In this document: positions 34,501-44,400 of the stretch, piece after piece
How the letters are laid out: every line of letters begins with the position of its first letter
Numbering within the stretch: position 1 is the first letter of the stretch
Source: Stigmatella aurantiaca DW4/3-1
GTDB taxonomy: Bacteria; Myxococcota; Myxococcia; Myxococcales; Myxococcaceae
Assembly (NCBI RefSeq): GCF_000165485.1
Contig: NC_014623.1
Span: 1-64,000 of the forward strand
Length of the DNA stretch: 64,000 nt
Reading direction: 5' to 3'
Made by a program: the position numbers and the translations under genes
Notes under the pieces: model-generated
What the model saw: the letters and a program-made list of their open reading frames with translations, nothing else
Databases searched by the model: none
What the model was told of the DNA's origin: nothing

Positions 34501-37500
34501 GCGGCGCTTGCCGCACGGCATCGCTGACCAGTTTGAAGCCGAAGTTGGGAGACCAGCTGTAGCTGACACGGTGCTTCTCCATCAAATCCAGCCAGCGCAG
34601 TGGATCCCCCAGGACCCACTCGGTGCTGGAGTGAACTTGGGCGTGTCCCAGATACGCCACGCCGAGGTGGTAGATCAGCGTCGGTGCCACATGATCGAAC
34701 GGAAGCCAATTCAATGAGACGTCGTCTGGGATATATCCGTTGACCTGGGCCTCGGCATGGAAATGGTGAATGAGCCCCCAGTGGGTTTCTTGGATGCATT
34801 TGGGCACCCCCGTGCTGCCCGAGCTGAGCTGTAAAAATGCGACCTCTTCCGGCTTGGCCGGGTGGAGGTTCGCGGCGGGGGGGCGGCCTTGGAGGTCCTC
34901 CACACAGAGCAATTGCAAGGCTTCCATGGGAAACCGCGTGCGCAGGCCTTCCAATGCGGACACCAGCCGGGCACTGGTCAGCACCGGCGGGTGGCCGAGC
35001 AATTCCCAGATGTTGTGAAGCTTCACGGCCACGGCATTGTGCTTTTCGTATGCCGGTGCAATCGCCACCGTGACCGGTGTCATCCCTCCCAGCAGACACG
35101 CCCAGAGGCAGGTGCAGTGCTCGCGCAGGGAGCCGAGTTGCAGGATGACCCGCGCGCCCGGCCCCAGGCCGCGCTCACGCAAGCCCGTGAGCACACACCG
35201 GGCTTCGTGCAACAATTCTGGATAACTCTGGTATTGCTCCGCGCCGTCCGCGCCCACGTACGTGATTCCCCTGTCTGGGGCCGCCGCCGCCGTGCGCACC
35301 AGCGCCTCGACCAGCGTCCTGGGCGCACCAGGGGGAAGCACCAGCGGCCCGCCATCGCTGAAGGCCATCAGGGCCAAGGCCCCGGGCTCCCGGCGCGGCG
35401 CCTCCACGGTCTCCACCGGGGGCAACGCCTCACTTCCGGAAATCTCCGCCTGAAATCCAGGCAATACATCCGCCAGGTGGAGAAAGGCGGGAGGCTCCCG
35501 CCAGGGAAGGAACGCCACCGCGGCATCGCCGATGCCGGGCCGCTGCCGCAGCCGCTCCTCCCATTGCCGGGCGGCCGCCTCATCCAAGAGGGGCAGTTGC
35601 CGCAGCGCCTCTTCATCCACCCGGCCGGTGGAGGTGCGCGGCAGGCAATGGAGCGGGATGACCCCGTCCGGGGTCAGGGGGGGCGGAAGCTCCAGTTGTG
35701 CGGGCGCCACGGGCGTGCGGGTACTGGAGACCACGTAGGCCACGCGCCATGTCTTGCCCGACAGGGAGCGCCGCAGCCGCACCGCCCCCTCCTCCACCCA
35801 CGGGAGCGCCACCAGGGCCGCTTCGATTTCGGCCACGCTCGCGCCCTCGGCGCCGCCCCAGCGGTGGGGACGCCCGTCTTGAGACAGGCGCCGCTCCGGC
35901 GCCTGGGATGCTTCTTCCAAGATGGCCTTGAAATCGCGAATCAGCCGGTCCGCGGTGTCCGCCTCGAACAGCTCGGTGCTGTAGAGAAGCGTGCCCTCCC
36001 ATCGCCCGTCCCGCTCCCACACGTTCCAGGTGAGTTCGAACGGCGCCGTCTGAATATCGGCTTCCGAGAGGCGCCACGTCAGCCCCTCGCGCGTCACCGC
36101 CTCGGGCGGCGGGCGCTGGGGCGCGAACATCACCTGGAACAAGGGCTGATGGCCTCCGTCCCGCTCCGGCCGGAGCGCCTCCACCAGCTTCTCGAAGGGA
36201 ATGTCCTGGTGGGCATACGCCGCCAGGCTTCGCTCGCGCACCCGGGAGAGCAGCTCCCGGAAGGTGGGGTTCCCGTGAAGCGAGACGCGCAGGACCAGGG
36301 TGTTGACGAAGAAGCCAACCATCCCCTCCAGCTCGCTCCGGTCCCGCCCCGCGACGGGGCTTCCCACCAGCACCTCGTCGCTGCCCGTGCAACGCTGGAG
36401 CAGGATGCCAAGCCCCGCGAGCAAGGCCATGACCGGGGTGGCCCCCTCGGCCCGGGCCCACGCCTCCAGCGCCTGGGACGTCGCGGGGGCAATCTCGAAG
36501 GCCACGGTCGCGCCGCGGAACGCCGGCGTCTCCGGCCTCGGCTTGTCCACCGGCAAGTCCACGGCGCGCGGAGCCCCCTCGAGTTGCTGCCGCCAGAAGG
36601 CCAGCCCCCGCTCCAGCACCGGCCCCCGCATCCACTGCTGCTGCCAGAGTGTGTAGTCCGCGTACTGGACCGGCAGCCCTGGCAAGGCGGCGGGCTCCCC
36701 GTGCAAGAAGCCCTCGTAGAGGGCCGTCAGGTCCCGGAGCAGCACCTCCATGGACGCGCCATCACAGACGGCGTGGTGAATGGCCAGCAGCAGGACATGC
36801 TCCGTCTCGCGCAAGGAGACGAGGTGCGCCCGGAGCAGGGGCCCCTCGCCCAGGGCGAAGGGCCGCGCCAGCTCCGTCCGGACGAGCTCCGCCAGCCGGG
36901 CCTCCCCTTCGCCCTCCGGGAGCATGCGCCCATCGAGCCACGGCAAGGGCACGGGGGCCGGCGAGGCAATGCGTTGCACCGGCTCGCCTCCCACGAGCGG
37001 AAACGTGGTCCGCAAGGTCTCGTGGCGGAGGACCAGCGCCTCCAGCGCCTGCTTCAGCGCGGGGACGTCCAGCGGCCCGCTGAGCCGCAGGAGAAAGGGC
37101 AGGTTGTAGACAGCCGTCCCAGGGGAGAGCTGCTCCAGGAACCACAGCCGCTGCTGGGCAAAGGAGAGCGGCAGCCGCTCCGGTCGCGCGGCCGGCACGA
37201 GGGGGGTCACCTCCCGGGGCGCCTGGCTCAGGGCCTCGGTGCGCCCGGCCAACTGGGCGAGGGTGCACCCCCGGAGGAGCTCATGCGGGGACAGGTCCAC
37301 CGCGAAGGTCTCCCGCACGCGCGCGGCCATCGTGGCCGCCCGCAGGGAGTCTCCGCCCAGCTCCAGGAAGTCATCGTCGAGCCCCACCGGGGACACGCCG
37401 AGCACCTGGCTCCACACGCTCTCCAAGGTGCACTCGAGCGGCGTGAGGGCAGGGCGAAAGGGGGCCGCCAGCGCGGGGCGGGCTTTTCCCGGCGCCGGGA

Positions 37501-38989
37501 GGGCCTGCCGGTCCACCTTGCCATTGGGCGAGAGGGGCAGGGCGGGCAGCTCCACGAACACCGCGGGCACCATGTACTCCGGCAGCGCCTCCCGGACGAG
37601 GCGGCGCCACCCCGAGGGGCCCGGCGTGGGCCCCGGCCGGACGGCGAGGTAGGCCACCAACCGCATCGCCCCGGGAACGTCCTCGCGGCCCACCACCACC
37701 CCGGCGCGCACCGCCGGGTGCTGGGCGAGCACGTGCTCCACCTCGCCGGGCTCCACCCGGTGGCCGCGGATCTTCACCTGGTGGTCCCGCCGGCCGAGGT
37801 AGTCCAGGTTCCCATCCGGCAACCACCGGGCCGAGTCCCCCGTCCGGTACAGGCGCTCCCCCGTCTCCGGGTGGGGAACGAAACGCTCCGCCGTCAGCTC
37901 GGGCCGGTGGAGATACCCGCGGGCGATCCCCTTGCCCCCCAGGTACAGCTCGCCCACCGCGTCCCCCGCGGTGGGCCGGAGCTGCTCATCCAGCACGTAG
38001 GCGCTCATCCCCCCCATCGGGCGGCCGATCGGGGGCGGCCGCGCCCCCCCCGTGCCCTCGAAGAGCGTGGCGTGCACGGTCGCCTCGGTCGGCCCATAGG
38101 CATTGAAGAAGCGCCGGCCGGGGCTCCACCGCGCGGCCACGCTCGCGGGGCACTCTTCCCCCGTCGAGACCAGCACCTTCAGGGCGGGCAGCGCCGCATC
38201 GGGAAGGACCGCGAGCACCGAGGGCGGCAGCGCCGCGTGGGTGATGGCACGCGCGCGCAGCAGGTCCAGCAGCGCGGGCCCCGGCAGCAGCGCCTCCGGG
38301 GGCATCAGGTGAAGCGTTCCCCCACCCACCCACGCCGCGAGGATCTCCCAGAGCGAGACATCGAAACAGAGCGAGGCGTATTGCAAGACATGGCTGTCCT
38401 CTGCCAGCCCGAATGTCTGCCCAAGGGATTCCGCCAGGTTGAGCAAGCTTCGGTGCTCCACCTGGACACCCTTGGGCCGCCCCGTGGAGCCCGAGGTGTA
38501 GAGCACATACGCCAGGTGCTCCGGCGCCGCGAGCGGCTTAGGGCGGGAGACCGGCTCCCGCGCCAGCGCCCCCGCCTCATCGAGCCGGAGGACGCGCCGG
38601 GCCTCCAGCGGCAGCACCCCCTCCACGTCCGAGCGGGTCAGGAGCACGGAGACGCGGGCATCCTCCAGCATGAAGGCCAGACGCGGGCGGGGATAGACAG
38701 GGTCCAGCGGCACATAGGCGCCCCCGGCCTTGAGAATCCCAAGCAGGCCCACCATCATTTCCAGACACCGCCCGGTGCACAGCCCCACCCGGTGCTCCGG
38801 CCCCACGCCCCAGGCGCGCAAGGCATGGGCCACCTGGTTGGCGCGCTCATCCAATTGACGGTAGGTGAGCGAGCCCTGCTCCGAGCGGACGGCGATCGCC
38901 TCCGGACGTGTGTCTGCCTGGAACTCGAACAACGCGTGGATGAACGAGGCGGAGGCTTGCCATTGCCCACCGCCGGGGGCCGATGTCAT
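31592..38989 (-). CDS. Nonribosomal peptide synthetase A-PCP-C-acyl ligase-KR-PCP
   Basis: 2465 aa from ATG 38989 (AGGAG 8 nt upstream); a GTG at 39034 is weaker. Domains: A1 (15-500; YTSGSTGRPKG, NAYGPTE, SPNGKVDR), PCP1 (Ser548), C (600-1035; HHAVCDG at 738-744), an A-C-terminal-like fragment (1050-1180, LPRTSTGRVD), and an acyl-AMP ligase (1225-1770; LSSGSTGVPK, GKIQRGVLKK). Then KR structural and catalytic parts (1790-2280; GGLGS, SSVNASFGGFSVAAYSAAN), a second small A-like end (2310-2340), and PCP2 (Ser2388). Module two fits activation of a carboxylic or alpha-keto acid followed by ketoreduction, as in cereulide-type A-KR modules. With no C domain first, it starts the assembly line. By GrsA alignment the A1 pocket reads D-V-W-A-V-T-A-V-H, which I cannot assign to an amino acid. 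Confidence 0.92.
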   Translation of the reverse strand: MTSAPGGGQWQASASFIHALFEFQADTRPEAIAVRSEQGSLTYRQLDERANQVAHALRAWGVGPEHRVGLCTGRCLEMMVGLLGILKAGGAYVPLDPVYPRPRLAFMLEDARVSVLLTRSDVEGVLPLEARRVLRLDEAGALAREPVSRPKPLAAPEHLAYVLYTSGSTGRPKGVQVEHRSLLNLAESLGQTFGLAEDSHVLQYASLCFDVSLWEILAAWVGGGTLHLMPPEALLPGPALLDLLRARAITHAALPPSVLAVLPDAALPALKVLVSTGEECPASVAARWSPGRRFFNAYGPTEATVHATLFEGTGGARPPPIGRPMGGMSAYVLDEQLRPTAGDAVGELYLGGKGIARGYLHRPELTAERFVPHPETGERLYRTGDSARWLPDGNLDYLGRRDHQVKIRGHRVEPGEVEHVLAQHPAVRAGVVVGREDVPGAMRLVAYLAVRPGPTPGPSGWRRLVREALPEYMVPAVFVELPALPLSPNGKVDRQALPAPGKARPALAAPFRPALTPLECTLESVWSQVLGVSPVGLDDDFLELGGDSLRAATMAARVRETFAVDLSPHELLRGCTLAQLAGRTEALSQAPREVTPLVPAARPERLPLSFAQQRLWFLEQLSPGTAVYNLPFLLRLSGPLDVPALKQALEALVLRHETLRTTFPLVGGEPVQRIASPAPVPLPWLDGRMLPEGEGEARLAELVRTELARPFALGEGPLLRAHLVSLRETEHVLLLAIHHAVCDGASMEVLLRDLTALYEGFLHGEPAALPGLPVQYADYTLWQQQWMRGPVLERGLAFWRQQLEGAPRAVDLPVDKPRPETPAFRGATVAFEIAPATSQALEAWARAEGATPVMALLAGLGILLQRCTGSDEVLVGSPVAGRDRSELEGMVGFFVNTLVLRVSLHGNPTFRELLSRVRERSLAAYAHQDIPFEKLVEALRPERDGGHQPLFQVMFAPQRPPPEAVTREGLTWRLSEADIQTAPFELTWNVWERDGRWEGTLLYSTELFEADTADRLIRDFKAILEEASQAPERRLSQDGRPHRWGGAEGASVAEIEAALVALPWVEEGAVRLRRSLSGKTWRVAYVVSSTRTPVAPAQLELPPPLTPDGVIPLHCLPRTSTGRVDEEALRQLPLLDEAAARQWEERLRQRPGIGDAAVAFLPWREPPAFLHLADVLPGFQAEISGSEALPPVETVEAPRREPGALALMAFSDGGPLVLPPGAPRTLVEALVRTAAAAPDRGITYVGADGAEQYQSYPELLHEARCVLTGLRERGLGPGARVILQLGSLREHCTCLWACLLGGMTPVTVAIAPAYEKHNAVAVKLHNIWELLGHPPVLTSARLVSALEGLRTRFPMEALQLLCVEDLQGRPPAANLHPAKPEEVAFLQLSSGSTGVPKCIQETHWGLIHHFHAEAQVNGYIPDDVSLNWLPFDHVAPTLIYHLGVAYLGHAQVHSSTEWVLGDPLRWLDLMEKHRVSYSWSPNFGFKLVSDAVRQAPHRAWRLDRLKRLMNAGEQVTAPVIREFIQVLAPFGLRTQVMQPGYGMAELCTAITYQNDFHPERGVHRAAKSSLNGPLVLKDTEDASTVTFVEVGPPNPGVQLRIVDENLRLLPEGVIGRVQARGAVVTPGYLHNEAANREAFVGEGWFNTGDSGFLWRGRLTLTGREKEMIIVRGSHLYCHEIEDMVRDIGGVEPTYVGACSVDVSALGTEGFAIFFVPRETALAGWARIATEMRTRVTARLGAAPTFIVPVPREEFPRTTSGKIQRGVLKKALEGGRFAQTLRALDLHQGNANTVPAWFFRKVWRPKEASPRAPVPGGACLLFLKGEGLGPLLREALLREGRRCITVTPGPAFARTGPDAFCLAPADAEAYPRLLATLAEEGVRLAQVLHLWTADAQGAPPPAEVQREGVLSLLLLTQALTRQREDATPLRLQVVSHHAQSTSPGEDVEPDKALMLGLIQTIPQEVPWLDARHLDLPRGAPEEEVPWVLRELEALPREREVAWRRGQRLVPRLEQVPPSALGPRSPPFVSGGVYLLSGGLGSLAVELSRRLLKQFRARLLLLGRTPLEAPHAGARREAWKELVALAAKQGGAVHYEAVDAGDAGALGDAVSRAEARWARPLDGILHLAGVLEERILAEETVEHFLSVLRPKVEGTRALEQLLGTRPGAFFVGFSSVNASFGGFSVAAYSAANRFLEHFVEARRGAQGTRHFCFSWSQWEVTGLVLSETEERLANARGYQTLSLSRGWNSLLVALGHASGNLLVGLDARSLPIRVRMDGVLARAVQPQAFVTGSPGQDTGAGAALPEVRDGLGLRTPAPVLQRVERIPRTASGAVDTGALLALENGLPRAAQERLALQGEAERKVAAIWKEALGVEEVGALDNFFELGGHSLLLSQVRGRLAQDFGRPLPVLELFRYPTVRTLAAYLSGQGAPPSGGEQIEERARKQRSAQGRHRMRHSVKGRIGQDE

Positions 38990-39154
38990 CCGGGACTCCT
39001 GGTGAAGAAAAGACGATACCAGTGCTTCTGACACGCACGTCCGGACCCGGGCCGGTCCCCGGAGCTTGGCGCGAACCTCGCCTGGACGCTGTGGCGTGAT
39101 TCACTCACGGTGCGTGAAGACTTTCACAGCGCAAGACCGGCCGGCCGCGTCGGC

Positions 39155-40000
39155 TCAACACCGTGAAAAGGAGAGGATCATGTACCGGAGCAAGTCCAGC
39201 CGGGTGACGAGCTCCAGCGTCAGCAAACCCGTCATGGAGAGGGCCGCCTGCGTGCCGAACTTGCGGGGCATCAGCCGGCGCACCACCGTGTATGTGGGCA
39301 GGGTGTTCGCGGTGATGTCACGCTCGGCCAGGGGGGTGAAGCCCGTGCGCTGGGCCAGGGCGCGGTAGCGCTCCAGCGGATAGCGGATGTCCACGAAGCC
39401 GGAGATGCGGCGCTGGTAGGCGCCAAAGAGCAGGTCTTGCGCGCCCAGCACCGGGGCGAAGGCGCGCCTGGGAACGAAATCCGAGACGACCAGGCGCCCC
39501 CCGGGCCGGAGCACGCGGCGGGCCTCCTCGAAGAAGCGCTGGCGGTCCGGGAAATGAAAGATGCATTCAACGGCAAGCACCGCATCGAACGAGGCATCTG
39601 GAAAGGGCATGGCGCAGGCGTCCCCTTCCACGAAGGCAACCGTGTTGCCAGGACTTGGCCGCACCTGCTCCCTGGCACGCTCCAATTGCCGTGCGTCAAT
39701 GTTCAAGCCCGTCAGTGAAACACCTTGAAAGCGGGCATCCAGCGCGGCGGTGGTGCCGCCAAAGCCACACCCGGCATCCAGCACGCTCATGCCATCGCGC
39801 AACCCTCCGGCCTCGAACAATCGATGGCACATGCGCTCCGCGGCGGCTTCAAAGTCAGGCAGCGTGCCATCTCCGTCTTGCGCGCGCTCCCACCAGCCCC
39901 AGTGAATGTGGCGGCCGAAAAGCTGGCTCAAGTCGAAATCACCTCCGCGCAAATGCTCCAGGATGACCCGGGCATAGGGGGGAGCATGCACTGGAGGCAT
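39155..40000 (-). CDS. SAM-dependent methyltransferase (tailoring)
   Basis: 281 aa from ATG 40000 (CAGGA upstream); an upstream in-frame GTG at 40072 is less likely. It has a class I methyltransferase core: motif I VLDAGCGFGGTTAAL, motif II acidic strand GLNIDARQLERA, post-I DACAMPFPDASFDAVLAVECIFHF and motif III RVLRPGGRLVVSDF. The fold resembles UbiE/EryG/RebM-type O- or C-methyltransferases. It lies directly upstream of the NRPS on the same strand with a 165-nt gap, and is divergent from a P450. A tailoring role in the cluster is inferred. Confidence 0.88.
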   Translation of the reverse strand: MPPVHAPPYARVILEHLRGGDFDLSQLFGRHIHWGWWERAQDGDGTLPDFEAAAERMCHRLFEAGGLRDGMSVLDAGCGFGGTTAALDARFQGVSLTGLNIDARQLERAREQVRPSPGNTVAFVEGDACAMPFPDASFDAVLAVECIFHFPDRQRFFEEARRVLRPGGRLVVSDFVPRRAFAPVLGAQDLLFGAYQRRISGFVDIRYPLERYRALAQRTGFTPLAERDITANTLPTYTVVRRLMPRKFGTQAALSMTGLLTLELVTRLDLLRYMILSFSRC

Positions 40001-40032
40001 TGATGTTCCTGGCGCTGGGGACGCGGCGCTCC

Positions 40033-40049
40033 GAGCACGCCGCGTGCTC
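40033..40049. promoter_or_regulatory. Palindrome 1 in the methyltransferase/P450 divergent region
   Basis: GAGCACG-CCG-CGTGCTC is a 7-3-7 dyad located 33 nt upstream of the methyltransferase ATG and 84 nt before the P450. It is a candidate operator for coordinated control of the cluster; no regulator gene lies within the cluster. Confidence 0.5.
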
Positions 40050-40081
40050 TGGCAGTAACAGATTGAGACCACTCACGTCAA

Positions 40082-40091
40082 TTCACGTGAA
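40082..40091. promoter_or_regulatory. Palindrome 2 in the methyltransferase/P450 divergent region
   Basis: TTCACGTGAA is a perfect 10-bp palindrome 41 nt before the P450 ATG. A related half, TCACGT, occurs 7 nt earlier (ACTCACGTCA). It could be part of a promoter-proximal operator. Confidence 0.45.
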
Positions 40092-40132
40092 CAGGCCTTG
40101 ACCCGAGTCATTCCAGCTTCTACGAGGGTTCA

Positions 40133-41473
40133 ATGCATCTCCTCCCAGGGCCAGGCTTACCGCCCGCGCTTCAGATTGCGCGCTACCGCTTCCAGCCCTA
40201 TGAGTTTCTCGACGGCTGTGCGAGCCGCTATGGAGATCTCTTCACCGTCCGTTTCCCTATCCTCGGACCGCTTGTCTGTGCGAGCCGTCCGGAAAGCATT
40301 CGCCGCATCTTCGCGGCCAGCTCCGAGGAATTGCGGCTCGGTGAGGCCAATGACATTTTCAGGCCCCTGTTTGGCGAGCGCTCCATCTCGGTGCTCGACG
40401 GCCCCAGCCACTTGAAGTTGCGCCGGCTCTCCGTGCCCCTGTTCCAGGGTGAGCAGTCCTATGCCTGGACCGGGATGATCCTGGAAGTGGCCTCCCGGAG
40501 GACCCGCCGCTGGCGGCCCGGCCAGCACCTGCGGCTGCGCGAGGAAATGGAAGCCCTGACGCTGGAGGTCATCCTCCGGGCCCTGCTGGGGTTGGAGGAT
40601 CCTGCCCAGTTGAGGCTCGCGAGCCGCCATGCTCGGACCATGGTCCAATGGTCAGCGTCTCCTTTGAGTGCCTTGCTCATGGTGCCCGCGCTCCGGCGCG
40701 ACCTGGGCCCGCTCACGCCCTGGAAGGGCTACCACCGGGATCTCTCCACGCTGGCGGCGCTGGTGATGGACCAGGCCGCGCGGCGGCGGCGCGCAAGAGA
40801 TGCCTCCGGCCGGAGGGATCTGCTCTCGCGCCTCATGCAGGAGGGCGCGGGCCTGAGCGACGAGGAGCTGAAGGACCTGGTCCTCATGCTGCTGTTCGCC
40901 GGCTACGAGACGACGGCGACGTCCCTGTGCTGGGCCTTCGAGGCGCTCCTGTCCCACCCCGGGGAGCGCACCTGGGTGGAGCGGGAGCTGGCGGAAGTCA
41001 CCGGCGGCGGGCCGCTCGAGGCCGGGCACCTGGAGCACCTCGTGCGGCTGGACTCCGCCATCAAGGAGGTGCTGCGCCTGTACCCGGTGGTGCCCATCCT
41101 CGGCATGGCCCGGCGCGCGGTGCGCCCGTTCGAGCTCCAGGGGGTGACGTTTCCGGCGGGCACCAAGCTCGTGCCCACGAGCTACCTGGCCCAGCGCCGG
41201 GCCGATGTCTACCCCGACCCCACGCACTTCCGGGCGGCGCGGTTTTTGGACAGCAAGCCGGATCCCGCCTCGTGGCTGCCTTTCGGGGGCGGGTTGCGGC
41301 GCTGCGTGGGGTTGCCCTTCGCGCTGCACGAGTTGAAGGCGGTGCTCGCCCACGTGCTCAGCCAGACACGGCTGCGCCTGACGCGCACCTCCCCGGCCCA
41401 CGCCTCCCTGGAAGGCATCACGGTGGGGCCGCGGGGAGGCACGCCGGTGGCCGTCGAGTCCGTCCGGGCCTAA
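40133..41473 (+). CDS. Cytochrome P450
   Basis: 446 aa. The I-helix oxygen-binding motif is LFAGYETTATS, the ExxR motif is KEVLRLYP, and the heme-thiolate loop is LPFGGGLRRCVGLPFA with the invariant Cys. The N-terminus lacks a membrane anchor, so it is a soluble bacterial P450 needing separate redox partners, which are not encoded nearby. It is divergent from the methyltransferase with two palindromes between. GAGGG precedes ATG. Oxidative tailoring of the NRPS/PKS product is inferred. Its stop overlaps the convergent sensor kinase by 4 nt. Confidence 0.93.
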   Translation: MHLLPGPGLPPALQIARYRFQPYEFLDGCASRYGDLFTVRFPILGPLVCASRPESIRRIFAASSEELRLGEANDIFRPLFGERSISVLDGPSHLKLRRLSVPLFQGEQSYAWTGMILEVASRRTRRWRPGQHLRLREEMEALTLEVILRALLGLEDPAQLRLASRHARTMVQWSASPLSALLMVPALRRDLGPLTPWKGYHRDLSTLAALVMDQAARRRRARDASGRRDLLSRLMQEGAGLSDEELKDLVLMLLFAGYETTATSLCWAFEALLSHPGERTWVERELAEVTGGGPLEAGHLEHLVRLDSAIKEVLRLYPVVPILGMARRAVRPFELQGVTFPAGTKLVPTSYLAQRRADVYPDPTHFRAARFLDSKPDPASWLPFGGGLRRCVGLPFALHELKAVLAHVLSQTRLRLTRTSPAHASLEGITVGPRGGTPVAVESVRA

Positions 41474-44400
41474 TCGCTCTCACCGGGCGGCGTGGACGAG
41501 GGCGAGCGCCGGGGCAGGGTGACCACGAACTCGGTGTACTTCCACTCCTCGGTGGTGAAGTCCAAGGTGCCCCCGTGGCCCTGGACGATGATGTCATGGC
41601 CGATGGCCAAGCCCAGGCCCGTGCCCTGGCCGGTGGGCTTGCTGGTGAAGAACGGATTGAAGATCTTCCCGCGGATGCTCTCGGGGATGCCCGTGCCGTT
41701 GTCCCGGATGCGGATCTCCACGCCGTTGCCGAGGTTGCGCGTGCGCACGGTGAGCTCGGGGACGAACCCCGCCTCGCCCTTCTTGCGCCGCGCCTCGATG
41801 GCGTAGCAGGCGTTGTTCACCAGGTTGAGCAGCGCGCGGCCCAGCGCCTGGGGCATGACCTCCACCGGCGGCAGTTCGCCATCGAAGTGTGTCTGGACGG
41901 CCACCTCGAAGGAGGGGTTCACCATGCGGAACTCCTGGCGGGCCAGCTCGACGGAGTGTTTCAGCAGATCGTGCAGGTCCACCTCCGCCATCGGCCCGCC
42001 CCGGCCCGTGCGCGACAGCTCCAGCATCGAGTGCACGATGGAGTCCGCGCGGCTGCTGTGCTCGCTGATGTGGGCGGCGTTCTCCTTCAGCGAGGTGGAG
42101 ATCTCCGTCAGGGCGTCCACATCGAGCGGGTTCTTCAGCGCCTCCGGGTCGGCCAACTGCTGTTGCAGCTCCTGGGCGAGGTCCACGGAGAGCAGCGCGA
42201 AGTTCTTGATGAAGTTCAGGGGGTTCTTCAGCTCGTGGGCCACCCCCGAGGTGAGCGCGCCCAGCGAGGCGAGCTTCTCCTTCATGACGAGCTGCGCCTG
42301 CATCTGCTTGAGCTGCTTGAGCGTGTGGGACAGCTCCTCGTTGCTCGCGCGCAGCTCCCGCGTGCGCTCGCGCACCCGCTGGTCCAGCGTGTCGTACAGC
42401 CGCGCGTTCTCCAGCGAGATGGCGGCCTGGGCCGACAGCACCTCGAGCAGCCGGCACCGCTTGGGGGTGAAGGCGCCGGCCACCAGCCGGTTCTCCAGGT
42501 AGAGCGTGCCCACCGGCTGCTTCTGCTTCATCACCTGGAGGCACAGCACCGAGCGGGGCCGCTGGCCCGCGATGTAGGAATCCGTCTGGAAGTGCCCCTC
42601 GCGCGTGGCCTCCCGCAGCACCACGCGCTCCCCGGTGCGCTCCACGTACCGGACGATGGTGGCGGGCATGTCCGAGGGCAGGTCCTGGGTGGCGTTGCGG
42701 ACCTTCACCTCCGTGGCGCCGTCCTCGCCGAGCTGGCCCTCGACCACCAGGGGCACATCCCCCTTGAGCAGCAACAGTCCGCGCTGGGCGCCCGCGTTCT
42801 CCAGGCTGATGCGCATCAGCTTCTCGAGCAGCTCTTGGAGGACGATCTCCCCGGAGATGGCCTGCGAGGCCTTGAGCACCGTGGACAGGTCCAGCGTCTC
42901 GCCGGCCGTGCTGGCGACCTGCGCCGCGGCGGTGTCCGCCCCCAACAGCTCGGGGTACTGGCGCTCCAGCGCGGAGACCTTGCCGCGCGCGCCCCAGCGC
43001 CCATAGGCATGGTGGGCATCCTCCAGGTACGTGCGCGCCACGCGCTTGCGGCCCTGGGCCAGGTAGAACCGCGCCGCCAGCTCGTTGGCCAGCGCCTCGT
43101 CCTGGGAGAGCTCCGCCCGGGCCGCCGCCTCGATGGCCTCGTCATACAGCGCCATCGCCTGGCCCTCCGCGCCCGACAGGCGGGCCTGTTCGGCCAGGAG
43201 CAGCAGGTGCTTCTGCTGGAAGTTCTCGGCGCACAGCTTCCGGTAGCATTGGAACTTCTCGATGTTGTCCGCGAGCACCTTCTCGTACTCGGCCTTCTCC
43301 TCGGCCGTGGCCTTGGCGTGCAGCGCCGCCAGCAACAGGCCCTGGTAAAACTGGAACTCCGCCTGGGTGATCCACCCGTACGCCAGGCCGAGCCGCGGCT
43401 CCGCCTTGCGCAGGTAGTTCCGGGCCTCCACCAGGTCATCCATCAAGAAGGCCGTGCGCATCCACATGATGTAGGCGGTGCTCAGCACGGTGGGGTTGTC
43501 GAGCTTCTCCACCAGCTCGTCCTCGCTCTGCCACGCCAGGCCGTCCGAGGGCGGGGCCGCGTCCATCAACCGCAGGATGCTCCGCTGCGACACGCGGATC
43601 TGGTGGATGGCCCAGAGGTACTGCGCCCCGCTGCGGCGGTAGAAGTCCACGTGCCGTTGCAGGCGCGCGTGCTGCGTCTCCAGGTCCTCCTTGCCGAGCT
43701 GGCCCAGCACGCCGAAGTGCAGCGAGCACTGCGAGGCCCACACGAGCATGTTGTTGGCGAGGCACCCCTGGAAGGCCTGGTCCAGCAGGCGCAGGGACGT
43801 CTCGATGGGACGGCACCACGGGTTCGGGTAGGCGGCGAAGATGAACTGCACCAGGGGCGGCTCGCTCCGGCCGCCGACCTTCTCGGCCAGCGTCAGCGCC
43901 AGCCGTCCATACTCGTGCGCCTGGGCATAGTCGCCCGTCGAGGGCCCATGCCCCAGGGCATACATGACGTAGGAGGTGGCCGAGCCCGGAGCGTGCCCAT
44001 GCTCGCGCGCGCGGTTGAGCGCCATGGGCGACATCAAGGCGAACAGGTGCTGGTGGGTATAGGCCGCGTAGCTCAGCGCCTGGGAGAAGAGCAGGATGCG
44101 CGCCCGCTCCAGCGGGTCGGTCGCCTCCGGCAGCTCGGCCAGGCTGCTGATGGGCCGCGCGGCGCGGTCCGCCTCCAGCTTCGCCTTCTCCTGGGCGGTG
44201 GCCGCGGCGATGGCCTCCTTGTCCTCCGGAAGCTCCAGCCCCAGCACCTTCAGCCCTTCCAGCGCGGGCTGGATGACCTGGATGTACTGGCCGCGGCTCA
44301 CGAACAGCTCGATCATCAGGTGGTAGATTTCGTGCTTCTGCTCGGGCGACTTCGCGCGCTCCAGCACCAGCCGGAAGCCCTTCTCCGCGTCCTCGAACTG

